Assembly: GCA_044866075.1 (NCBI GenBank)
Contig: JBIOTQ010000099.1
Coordinates: 1-12,512 of the forward strand
Source of the DNA: JBASRP01 sp044866075
GTDB lineage: Bacteria > Actinomycetota > AC-67
Reading direction: 5' to 3'
Length of the DNA: 12,512 nt
The stretch's first letter is position 1, and every line of letters starts with the position of its first letter. This document shows positions 7,077 to 12,512 of this stretch, piece by piece. Position numbers and translations under genes: made by a program. Below the pieces are notes generated by a model that saw only the letters and a program-made list of their open reading frames with translations, ran no database searches and was not told where the DNA came from.

Positions 7077-8254
7077 CCGGCGCTCTCGAGGGCGTGCTCG
7101 TCGCCGACTTCTCGCGCGTGCTCTCCGGGCCGTACTGCACGATGGTGCTCGGCGATCTCGGCGCCGACGTGATCAAGATCGAGCGGCCGGGCTCGGGCGA
7201 CGAGGCGCGTGGATGGGGACCTCCGTTCGCCGGAGGAGAGAGCGCGTACTACCTCGCGAGCAACCGCAACAAGCGCTCGATCGCGCTTGACCTCGCCCGT
7301 GAGGATCACCGCGGCGTCGCGCGGCGCCTCGTCGCGAAGGCCGACGTTCTCGTCGAGAACTTCCGGCCGGGCACGATGGAGCGTCTCGGGTTCGGCTACG
7401 ACGCCTGCAAGGCGCTCAACGCGAAGCTCGTGTACGCGTCGATCACGGGCTTCGGCTTGACCGGGCCCGCGCGCGACGAACCCGGGTACGACTACGTCGC
7501 GCAGGCGCGCGGCGGCGTGATGTCGATCACGGGTGAGGCGGATCGCGAGCCGCAGAAGGTCGGCGTCGCGATCGCGGACATCACCGCGGGATTGTTCTGC
7601 GCGATCGCGATCCTCGCGGCGCTGCGGCGCGCGGAAGCGACGGGGGAGGGGCAGCGCGTGCACACGTCGCTCTTCGAATCGCAGGTGGCGTGGCTCGCGA
7701 ACCAAGCATCGAACTACCTCGTCGGCGGGATGGAGCCGACGCGCATGGGCAACGCGCATCCGAACATCGTCCCCTACCAAGTGTTCGACGCCGCCGACAA
7801 GCCGTTCGTGGTCGCGGTGCCGAACGACGCGCACTGGAAACGCTTCTGCGCGGCGATGGATCTCCCAGACCTCGAGCAGGACCCGCGGTTCGCCACAAAC
7901 GCGGCGCGCGTCGGCAACCGCACCGAGCTGATCCCGAAGCTCGCCGCGCTGTTCGCCCAGCGCGACCGAGATGCGTGGATCGCGCTGCTGACGGCCGCGG
8001 AGGTGCCGTGCGCGCCGATCAACTCCGTCGCCGAGGTGTTCGCCGACCCGCAGGTGGCGGCGCTCGGCCTCGTCGAGAGCGTTGCGCATCCGACGATCGG
8101 CGATCTGCGTCTCGTGCGATCCCCGCTCGATCTCGACGCCACGCCGGCGACGACGCGGCGCCCGCCGCCGCTCCTCGGCGAGCACACTGGCGAGATCCTG
8201 CGAGAGCTCGGCCTGTCCGACAACGAGACCGGCGCGATCACGTCGGAGTCGTGA
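7073..8254 (+). CDS. CaiB/BaiF family III CoA-transferase
   Basis: Family III transferases move CoA between carboxylic acids through aspartyl-anhydride intermediates. The 393 residues fit the family length of about 380-430. Visible signatures are the N-terminal VADFSRVLSGPYCTMVLGDLGADVIKIE (residues 10-37), NRNKRSIALDL, LVENFRPGTMERLG, SITGFG and PGYDYVAQARGGVMSITG. In the last of these, Asp140 sits where the family's catalytic aspartate is found. The C-terminal part has NAHPNIVPYQVF and VPCAPINS. The start GTG 7073-7075 overlaps the upstream TGA as GTGA; a GAGG lies upstream. An in-frame ATG at 7040 would add 11 residues. The coupling with a ThDP enzyme suggests they act on the same acid/CoA pair. 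Formyl-CoA:oxalate transferase is one analogy but is unproven. Racemases such as AMACR share the fold. Confidence 0.9.
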   Translation: MTGALEGVLVADFSRVLSGPYCTMVLGDLGADVIKIERPGSGDEARGWGPPFAGGESAYYLASNRNKRSIALDLAREDHRGVARRLVAKADVLVENFRPGTMERLGFGYDACKALNAKLVYASITGFGLTGPARDEPGYDYVAQARGGVMSITGEADREPQKVGVAIADITAGLFCAIAILAALRRAEATGEGQRVHTSLFESQVAWLANQASNYLVGGMEPTRMGNAHPNIVPYQVFDAADKPFVVAVPNDAHWKRFCAAMDLPDLEQDPRFATNAARVGNRTELIPKLAALFAQRDRDAWIALLTAAEVPCAPINSVAEVFADPQVAALGLVESVAHPTIGDLRLVRSPLDLDATPATTRRPPPLLGEHTGEILRELGLSDNETGAITSES

Positions 8255-8808
8255 TGACGCGCGTGGTGAGATCCGTTCTGGCGGCGGGATCCGCCGTTTT
8301 CGTTCTGCTCGTGCCCGTGCCGCCGGCGAGCGCCTGTTCCTGCGCGGACGCGCCGGTCGCCGCGCATCTCCAGAACGCGACGGTCGCGTTCGTCGGCAGG
8401 GCCGAAGACACGAAGGAGGCGCCGGAGGGCCTCGTCACGCGTTTCCGGGTGACGACCGTGTACAAGGGAAAGCCGGTGGGAGATGCAGAGGTCACGACGG
8501 CCGACAACGAGGCTGCATGCGGTGTGCCGTTCGTCGAGGGCCGGACCTACGCCGTGTTCGCCCAGGATCAGGCCGGAACCCTGACGACGACGTTGTGTGC
8601 CGGGACAACCGACGACCTCGCGTCCATCTCGGAGCTCACGCCGGTTGCCGGCCCGCCGACGCCGTCGTCACGCTCGGCACCGGACGAACGGCCGTCGGGC
8701 GCATCGCGCACCGCGCCGATCGCGGTCGCCGGGTTGCTCGTCGCGCTGATCTCCGCCGCGTCGGCCCTTGCGGTGCGTGCGTCGCGCCGCCCGCGGCCGA
8801 TCGCCTGA
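8254..8808 (+). CDS. Secreted, C-terminally anchored TIMP/NTR-like protein
   Basis: The 184-residue protein has a signal peptide (about 1-27, ending PPASA) cleaved just before Cys28. The mature protein would therefore begin C-S-C, the Cys-x-Cys N-terminus characteristic of TIMP/NTR domains. Only four cysteines follow the signal: 28, 30, 89 and 115. In mature numbering they are 1, 3, 62 and 88, close in order and spacing to the TIMP pairs 1-70 and 3-99. The strand-rich core (TVAFVGRAED, TRFRVTTVYKG, RTYAVFAQD) fits an OB-like barrel. A Pro/Ser-rich linker (about 128-153) leads to a membrane helix (about 154-174) and a basic tail (RASRRPR), without LPXTG. The start is ATG 8254, with GGAG at 8245-8248; the upstream stop overlaps it as TGATG. 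Its function is unknown; protease inhibition is only a fold analogy. Confidence 0.82.
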   Translation: MTRVVRSVLAAGSAVFVLLVPVPPASACSCADAPVAAHLQNATVAFVGRAEDTKEAPEGLVTRFRVTTVYKGKPVGDAEVTTADNEAACGVPFVEGRTYAVFAQDQAGTLTTTLCAGTTDDLASISELTPVAGPPTPSSRSAPDERPSGASRTAPIAVAGLLVALISAASALAVRASRRPRPIA

Positions 8809-8814
8809 AAGTCG

Positions 8815-9822
8815 CTAACCGGCCCGGACGAGCAGCGTCGCAGAGATGTCCTGCACGCCGGTCAATCCGACCGCCTTCGCGCTCCCGCCCGACAGGTCGA
8901 GGATCCGGCCGTCGACGTAGGGGCCCCGATCGTTGAGGAACGACACCACGCAGCGGTCGCGGAACCGGATCAGCAAGAACAAGCCGAAGGGGAGCGTGCG
9001 GTGGGCGACCGTGTAGCGCTCGGGGTAGTAAATGGCCCCGGACGCGGTCGGCTTGCCGCGGAACTCCTCGCCGTACCAGGACGCCTCCCCGGCGATCTTG
9101 TCACCGGTCGAACGCAGGCCGGCCGGGATCGAACAGTCCTTCCGCGGGCCGAGATACGGCGCCGCCGCCTGGAACATCGCCTCGCCCTTCCGGCGGCGGA
9201 TCGTCCGCGTCGCACCAGCCACGCGATCGAGTGTTCCCTTGTACGTCTTCCTGAGCGCGCGCACGTCGTCGAGCGAGCGTGCGTCCGCGCGCGCGGCGGT
9301 CTCTGCGCGCGCGAGCCGTTTCTCGATCGCTGCGCGCACCGCACCGAGACGGGACTCCGCGTCGGCGAAAACGCGTTGCGCGTGTCCCGCCGCGGCGAGA
9401 ACCTCCTCGAGCGCGCGGCGCCGGGCGGCGATGTCGTTCACATCGATGCGACCGAGTGACAGCGACGTGGTCGCGTACGGTAGACGTGCCGCGAACTCAT
9501 GAAGATCCGACGACGACAGCAGGAACTCCGCGGCGCGGCCGGGCCCGGCGACGTACGCCTGCCGGACCCGCGACTCGAACGCGTCACGAGCTTCGGTCTC
9601 TTCGGCGCGCGCCTCGGCGACGCGCAGCCGCAGCGTCATCCAGCGAGCACTCGCCGAGTCCGCAGAGCGAGCCGCGCGCTCGAGGTCGCGCAGCAGCCCG
9701 GAGAGCTCGGACCGGACGGCGGACGCGCTGCCCGGATCGTCGGCGACGGCGGGGACCGTCGTGCACAGCACGACCGCGAGCGCGAACGCGCTCGCGGCGA
9801 TCCTGCCGGCCCGGGTCCCCAC
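8815..9822 (-). CDS. RlpA-like double-psi beta-barrel protein with N-terminal coiled coil
   Basis: This 335-residue exported protein has a signal peptide at 1-27 (cleavage after AVA). A long Ala/Arg/Glu-rich helical region follows (about 30-100 and 130-215), probably a coiled coil. The C-terminus is an RlpA-like domain at 245-333: GEASWYGEEFRGKPTASG, then VAHRTLPFG with His274, then NDRGPYVDGRILDL with Asp298. These are the positions of the catalytic His and Asp in lytic-transglycosylase RlpA, so it could cleave peptidoglycan. Cys230 and Cys291 might pair. The coiled coil resembles the regulatory domains of PcsB- or RipA-type wall hydrolases (an analogy). The start is GTG 9822 without an SD; TAGCGT lies 15 bases upstream. 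Its end is six bases from the convergent TIMP-like gene. It is the last gene on the minus strand after the DUF3618-like gene. Confidence 0.87.
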   Translation of the reverse strand: MGTRAGRIAASAFALAVVLCTTVPAVADDPGSASAVRSELSGLLRDLERAARSADSASARWMTLRLRVAEARAEETEARDAFESRVRQAYVAGPGRAAEFLLSSSDLHEFAARLPYATTSLSLGRIDVNDIAARRRALEEVLAAAGHAQRVFADAESRLGAVRAAIEKRLARAETAARADARSLDDVRALRKTYKGTLDRVAGATRTIRRRKGEAMFQAAAPYLGPRKDCSIPAGLRSTGDKIAGEASWYGEEFRGKPTASGAIYYPERYTVAHRTLPFGLFLLIRFRDRCVVSFLNDRGPYVDGRILDLSGGSAKAVGLTGVQDISATLLVRAG

Positions 9823-9837
9823 GGGTAGAGGTGTCGA

Positions 9838-9843
9838 ACGCTA
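9838..9843 (-). promoter_or_regulatory. Possible -10 element for the RlpA-like gene
   Basis: TAGCGT on the minus strand lies 15 bases before GTG 9822, with no SD between. No convincing -35 is seen. The 99-base spacer 9823-9921 also holds an imperfect GGGCC/GGGCCC hairpin just upstream. Confidence 0.3.
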
Positions 9844-9921
9844 CGGGGCCCTTCTTGAGCAAAGGCCCGTTTCGTCCCGTGGATCGCGGGCCGGGGAAAC
9901 CGGTGTTGCCGGCTGTGTGCG

Positions 9922-10308
9922 CTAGCCGCGCGCGGCCAGCATCTTGTTCATGCGACGGAGCTGGCGCAGCTCCGAGAATTTGAAGATGACATACGCGCCC
10001 GCCGCGTACGCGGCCGGCCGTCGCCACGTCCCGTCCTCCAGGGACTCCGCCACCTGCTTCGCCCAGCGGTCTGGCATCACCTGGACGACGGCCTGCACCG
10101 TGGAGTTCTCCGCCTTCTTCTTCCGATTGCGCGCGCGGCGGATCATCCACCACGTCACGGTCCCCGTCGTCCCGGTCAGAACCCCGGCGGTGACGCGCTT
10201 CACCGTGCGCATGGGAGGCATCCGGTCCTCGAGCTCGCGCAGATCGCCGTCGAGCCGGTCCCGGGCCTCCTCGATCTCCCTCACCGTTTGAGCTGAGCTT
10301 TGGCCCAT
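9922..10308 (-). CDS. DUF3618-like membrane protein, 128 aa
   Basis: The N-terminal segment (about 6-30, TVREIEEARDRLDGDLRELEDR) is the short amphipathic helix typical of DUF3618, found mostly in actinobacteria next to holin-X genes. A membrane segment follows at about 36-56, then a very basic cluster (57-65). A second, weakly hydrophobic stretch (PAAYAAGAYVIFKF, about 98-111) precedes a basic C-terminus. The function is unknown; it probably acts in or on the cytoplasmic membrane. The ATG at 10308 has an excellent SD, AAGGAGG at 10316-10322 with seven bases spacing. The first nine codons overlap the 3' end of the holin-X gene in another frame (28 bases), implying coupled synthesis. A longer in-frame start at 10443 would add 45 Arg/Gly-rich residues that are only a shadow of the holin gene. 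Confidence 0.8.
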   Translation of the reverse strand: MGQSSAQTVREIEEARDRLDGDLRELEDRMPPMRTVKRVTAGVLTGTTGTVTWWMIRRARNRKKKAENSTVQAVVQVMPDRWAKQVAESLEDGTWRRPAAYAAGAYVIFKFSELRQLRRMNKMLAARG

Positions 10309-10700
10309 TCGACATCCTCCTTCACGGTCTCGACGGTCTTCTCGGGCGCGAGCGACGGGCTCTTCGCGCGTGCCATCCCGACGGCCACGGCCAGCGCGGC
10401 GATCACCAGGAAGCCGCCCGCCACGATCAGACGCGCCGCCCACGCGGAGACGCTGCCCTCCAGCGCGTGCGCCGCGGCGGCCCCGGCGAACGCCAGCGCC
10501 ATCAACGCCGCAACGCCCGCGGCCGCCATGGCCCCGGCCGCCTTCAGGCGTGCCGTCACCGCCTCCATGATCTCGCGCTTGGCGAGCTCCACTTCCTTGC
10601 GGACGAGCGTCGACGTGTCGGTCGCGATCGCGCGCATCAGCTCCGGCATCGATCGCTGGCCGTTGCTTGCTCCGGTCTCGGACATCGACGTCGCAGTCAA
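10281..10700 (-). CDS. Phage-holin-family (actinobacterial holin-X-like) membrane protein
   Basis: This 139-residue protein fits the holin superfamily III / actinobacterial Holin-X profile. It has a charged amphipathic helix TLVRKEVELAKREIMEAV (31-48), two membrane helices (about 54-77 and 86-109), and a conserved-type tail with EKTVETVKEDVEWAKAQ (120-136). Despite the name, such chromosomal copies are not phage lysis genes; no phage genes are nearby. The true role is unknown. The start is uncertain. I prefer TTG 10700, because the SD GGGGAGG (10709-10715) is eight bases away. ATG 10706 would be only two bases from that SD, GTG 10721 lies before it, and ATG 10685 is 23 bases off. It is followed by the overlapping DUF3618-like gene and preceded by the EamA transporter gene on the same strand, 62 bases away. 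Confidence 0.83.
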   Translation of the reverse strand: MTATSMSETGASNGQRSMPELMRAIATDTSTLVRKEVELAKREIMEAVTARLKAAGAMAAAGVAALMALAFAGAAAAHALEGSVSAWAARLIVAGGFLVIAALAVAVGMARAKSPSLAPEKTVETVKEDVEWAKAQLKR

Positions 10701-10708
10701 TTGCATCA

Positions 10709-10715
10709 CCTCCCC
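10709..10715 (-). promoter_or_regulatory. Strong Shine-Dalgarno site for the holin-X-like gene
   Basis: The minus strand reads GGGGAGG. It is eight bases before TTG 10700 and two before ATG 10706, so spacing favours the TTG start. Confidence 0.5.
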
Positions 10716-10762
10716 GGGCACGTGGTGTCTACCCGGCGGAGCGGAGACCTAATACGCGGTGC

Positions 10763-11695
10763 TCAGCGGCGTGTCGCGACGACCGGCTCCTCGGTCACGG
10801 CCAGCGCTCGGCGTTTCTCTTGTTGCGCCAGGGAGACGCCGGTGATGACCAGCGCCGCTGCCACGGCGACCGAGATGCCGAGCTGCTCGTCGAGGAGGAG
10901 CCACGAGGCCAGCAGGGCGACCACCGGGACCGCGTACAGGAACACGGAGACCGTCGTCGCGTCCATCCGGCGGAGAGCCCACACGAAGATGAAGTAACCG
11001 GCCACGCTCGAGCCCACGCCGAGGAGAAGCATCCACCCCCACCCCGAAGCCGACAGGCCGCCGATCTCCTCGAAGGTCCGTCCGCTCAGGAAGGGCAGCA
11101 GCGTCAGCGATCCGGCGAGCATGCCCCCGGCGGTTACCTGGATCGAGGACGCGCGCTCCGTCAGTGGTTTCGCGACGATCGTGTACACGGCCCACGACAC
11201 CGGCGCCAGGATAGAGACCGCAACTCCGACCAGACTGGTCGACCCGTGCGCCGATCCGTTCGCGAACGCGAGGACGGCCACGCCGCCGAACGCCAGCGCG
11301 ATCCCGAGCCACCGGCGCGCCGGCGTGCGCTCGCGCAGCACCGCGGCGGACAGCAGCGCCACCATGACCGGCGCGGTCGCAACGATCAACGAAGCGACCG
11401 AGGCGCTCGTCCGCTGCTCGCCCCAGTTGAGCGCGAGGTGATACATCGGCACGCCCGTGATCGCCAGCACGGCGACGCGCCACCAGTCGCGCCGCTCGAA
11501 ACGGGGGCGCGTCGAACGCGCGAACGCCATGACGGCGATCAAACAAACATCTGCGATCGCGAACCGTAAGATCGTCAGCGTCGTCGGCGATACCTCGCGC
11601 ACGACCTCCTTGATTCCGACGAACGCGAAGCCCCACAGGAGCGACAACGCTGCGAGCATGGCGTACAGCTCGAGCCGGCGCGTGGAGGGGAACAC
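10763..11695 (-). CDS. EamA-family (drug/metabolite superfamily) transporter
   Basis: This 310-residue integral membrane protein has about ten helices in two EamA repeats (about 10-142 and 152-290). Family marks are the first helix with LWGFAFVGIKEVV, then ILRFAIADV, VPMYHLALNWGEQRTSASVASLIVATAPVMVALLSAAVLRE spanning helices 3 and 4, and the second-repeat pair SVFLYAVPVVALLASWLLLDEQ. These are characteristic of DMT exporters of amino acids or metabolites; the substrate cannot be predicted. The start is GTG 11695 without an SD. TAGACT lies six bases upstream, so the mRNA may be leaderless. The gene is divergent from the threonine-aldolase-like gene across 73 bases, which might hint at a shared amino-acid theme, though weakly. 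The C-terminus is cytoplasmic, polar and basic. Confidence 0.92.
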   Translation of the reverse strand: MFPSTRRLELYAMLAALSLLWGFAFVGIKEVVREVSPTTLTILRFAIADVCLIAVMAFARSTRPRFERRDWWRVAVLAITGVPMYHLALNWGEQRTSASVASLIVATAPVMVALLSAAVLRERTPARRWLGIALAFGGVAVLAFANGSAHGSTSLVGVAVSILAPVSWAVYTIVAKPLTERASSIQVTAGGMLAGSLTLLPFLSGRTFEEIGGLSASGWGWMLLLGVGSSVAGYFIFVWALRRMDATTVSVFLYAVPVVALLASWLLLDEQLGISVAVAAALVITGVSLAQQEKRRALAVTEEPVVATRR

Positions 11696-11701
11696 GCCCG
11701 G

Positions 11702-11707
11702 AGTCTA
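11702..11707 (-). promoter_or_regulatory. Predicted -10 element, leaderless promoter of the EamA gene
   Basis: The minus strand reads TAGACT, six bases before GTG 11695, with no room for an SD. No clear -35 is visible. Confidence 0.42.
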
Positions 11708-11753
11708 GCGCCGGGTGGTGGGTGGAACTTACGAGTCCCTACCGAACGGTTGA

Positions 11754-11759
11754 TAGGCT
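11754..11759 (+). promoter_or_regulatory. Predicted -10 element, leaderless promoter of the aldolase gene
   Basis: TAGGCT lies nine bases before ATG 11769. It is the same hexamer as at 5404-5409. There is no SD. A weak -35-like TTACGA lies 19 bases upstream. Confidence 0.42.
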
Positions 11760-11768
11760 TCCGCCGTT

Positions 11769-12512
11769 ATGCCTGAGCCCGTCGAACTGCGCTCGGACAC
11801 GTTCACGAAGCCGTCCCCGGCGATGCGCGAGGCCATGGTCCACGCGGACGTCGGCGACGACGTTTTCGGAGAGGACCCGACCGTCAACGCGCTCCAAGAA
11901 CGCGTCGCGGCGCTCTTCGGCAAGGACGGCGCGCTGTTCGTCCCGACCGGAACGATGGGCAACGAGACGGCGATCCGGGTTCTCACATCGCCGGGCGACG
12001 ACGTCGTGATCGACGAGCAAGCGCACATCGTCGCGCTCGAGCTCGGCGCCGCGGCAACGATCAGTCACGTCGTGATGCGGACGGTTCGCGGACAGCGCGG
12101 CGTGATGGACCCGGACGACGTCGCGGCGATGATCCGTCTCCCGTCTCCGCTCTTCAGTCACACCACGCTCGTCTGTCTCGAGAACAGCCACAACTACGGC
12201 GGCGGAACGGTCTGGCCGATCGACACCTTCCGCGCCGTCGCGAAGGTCTCGCACGAAAAGGAGTGCCGGGTCTTCCTGGACGGCGCGCGCATTTTCAACG
12301 CGAGCGTCGCGTCCGGCGTCCCCGTCTCGGAGTACGCGGCCGAGGTCGACGCCTTGTCGTTCTGCTTCTCGAAAGGACTCGGTGCGCCGATCGGCTCGAT
12401 GATCGTCGGTGACGCGGTGTTCATCGCGGCCGCTCGGAAGGTGCGCCGGATGCTCGGCGGTGGGATGCGCCAGGTCGGGGTGATCGCGGCGGCCGCCGCG
12501 TACGCGCTCGAC
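11769..12512 (+). CDS. ltaE: Threonine-aldolase-family PLP enzyme (C-terminus cut by window edge)
   Basis: This fold-type I PLP enzyme probably cleaves L-threonine or L-allo-threonine to glycine and acetaldehyde in the cytoplasm. The visible 248 residues include LRSDTFTKPSPAMREAM at the N-terminus, GDDVFGEDPTVNALQ, the PTGTMGN cofactor-phosphate loop (59-65), His86 (expected to stack on PLP), and LENSHNYGGG. FLDGARIFNA carries Asp171 (pyridine-nitrogen partner) and Arg174. The Schiff-base lysine is Lys202 in FCFSKGLGAPIGS. About 90-100 residues of the C-terminal domain should follow beyond the window. The ATG start matches the family and has a -10-like TAGGCT nine bases upstream. Related beta-eliminating lyases or aldolases for other beta-hydroxy amino acids are possible, so the substrate is less sure than the family. 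Confidence 0.92.
   Translation, partial: MPEPVELRSDTFTKPSPAMREAMVHADVGDDVFGEDPTVNALQERVAALFGKDGALFVPTGTMGNETAIRVLTSPGDDVVIDEQAHIVALELGAAATISHVVMRTVRGQRGVMDPDDVAAMIRLPSPLFSHTTLVCLENSHNYGGGTVWPIDTFRAVAKVSHEKECRVFLDGARIFNASVASGVPVSEYAAEVDALSFCFSKGLGAPIGSMIVGDAVFIAAARKVRRMLGGGMRQVGVIAAAAAYALD

Noticed and set aside
6815..8185. A 456-codon minus-strand open frame opposite the ThDP and CoA-transferase genes
   Set aside because: The translation is low-complexity, rich in Arg, Ala and Glu, and the opposite strand encodes a conserved CoA-transferase.
5418..8254. Oxalate degradation operon (oxalyl-CoA decarboxylase plus formyl-CoA transferase)
   Set aside because: The gene layout fits, but the ThDP enzyme has acetolactate-synthase-like boxes and lacks the GVVGIP-type start typical of oxalyl-CoA decarboxylase, so I did not assign it.
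10281..10721. Prophage remnant, suggested by the holin-family protein
   Set aside because: The protein matches the chromosomal actinobacterial holin-X type beside a DUF3618-like gene, and there is no endolysin, integrase, portal or other phage gene in the window.
10667..11569. A 300-codon plus-strand open frame opposite the EamA and holin-X genes
   Set aside because: It is Arg/His/Gln-rich shadow sequence with no membrane helices; the opposite strand gives a textbook ten-helix transporter.

Overview
This is a high-GC window of about 12.5 kb packed with protein genes and no large gap. The gene families suggest an actinobacterium (Actinomycetota), probably an uncultured lineage. The evidence is a holin-X-like/DUF3618-like membrane protein pair, a DUF2007-like protein, an RlpA-like protein with a coiled coil, frequent GTG/TTG starts, and several start codons just downstream of a -10-like hexamer with no Shine-Dalgarno (SD) site, as expected for leaderless mRNAs. 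The species cannot be named from this sequence. I see no rRNA, tRNA, CRISPR array, insertion sequence or prophage.

Layout. (1) 1-1866, minus strand: monoacylglycerol-lipase-like hydrolase, DUF2007-like protein and HAD hydrolase (cut by the window edge), almost without spacers. (2) 2062-2790, plus strand: PlsC-type acyltransferase with its own promoter. (3) 2820-5345, minus strand: membrane-anchored secreted protein of unknown function, then glycerol kinase GlpK, then a small four-helix membrane protein whose start overlaps the glpK stop by 4 bases. (4) 5418-8808, plus strand: acetolactate-synthase-like thiamine diphosphate (ThDP) enzyme, family III (CaiB/BaiF) CoA-transferase and a secreted TIMP/NTR-like protein, joined by stop/start overlaps. 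(5) 8815-11695, minus strand: EamA-family transporter, holin-X-like protein, DUF3618-like protein and RlpA-like cell-wall protein. (6) 11769 to the end, plus strand: threonine-aldolase-family PLP enzyme, cut by the window edge.

How the genes may work together. The first 5 kb has a glycerolipid theme: a lipase that would release glycerol, a kinase that makes glycerol-3-phosphate, and an acyltransferase that builds phosphatidic acid. The ThDP enzyme and CoA-transferase form a tightly coupled catabolic-looking pair, formally like oxalyl-CoA decarboxylase/formyl-CoA transferase, though the ThDP enzyme looks closer to acetolactate synthase. The right half has a cell-envelope theme. Nothing here is a clear new defence or mobile system. 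The most unusual points are the TIMP-like protein coupled to the CoA-transferase and the repeated leaderless-type starts.
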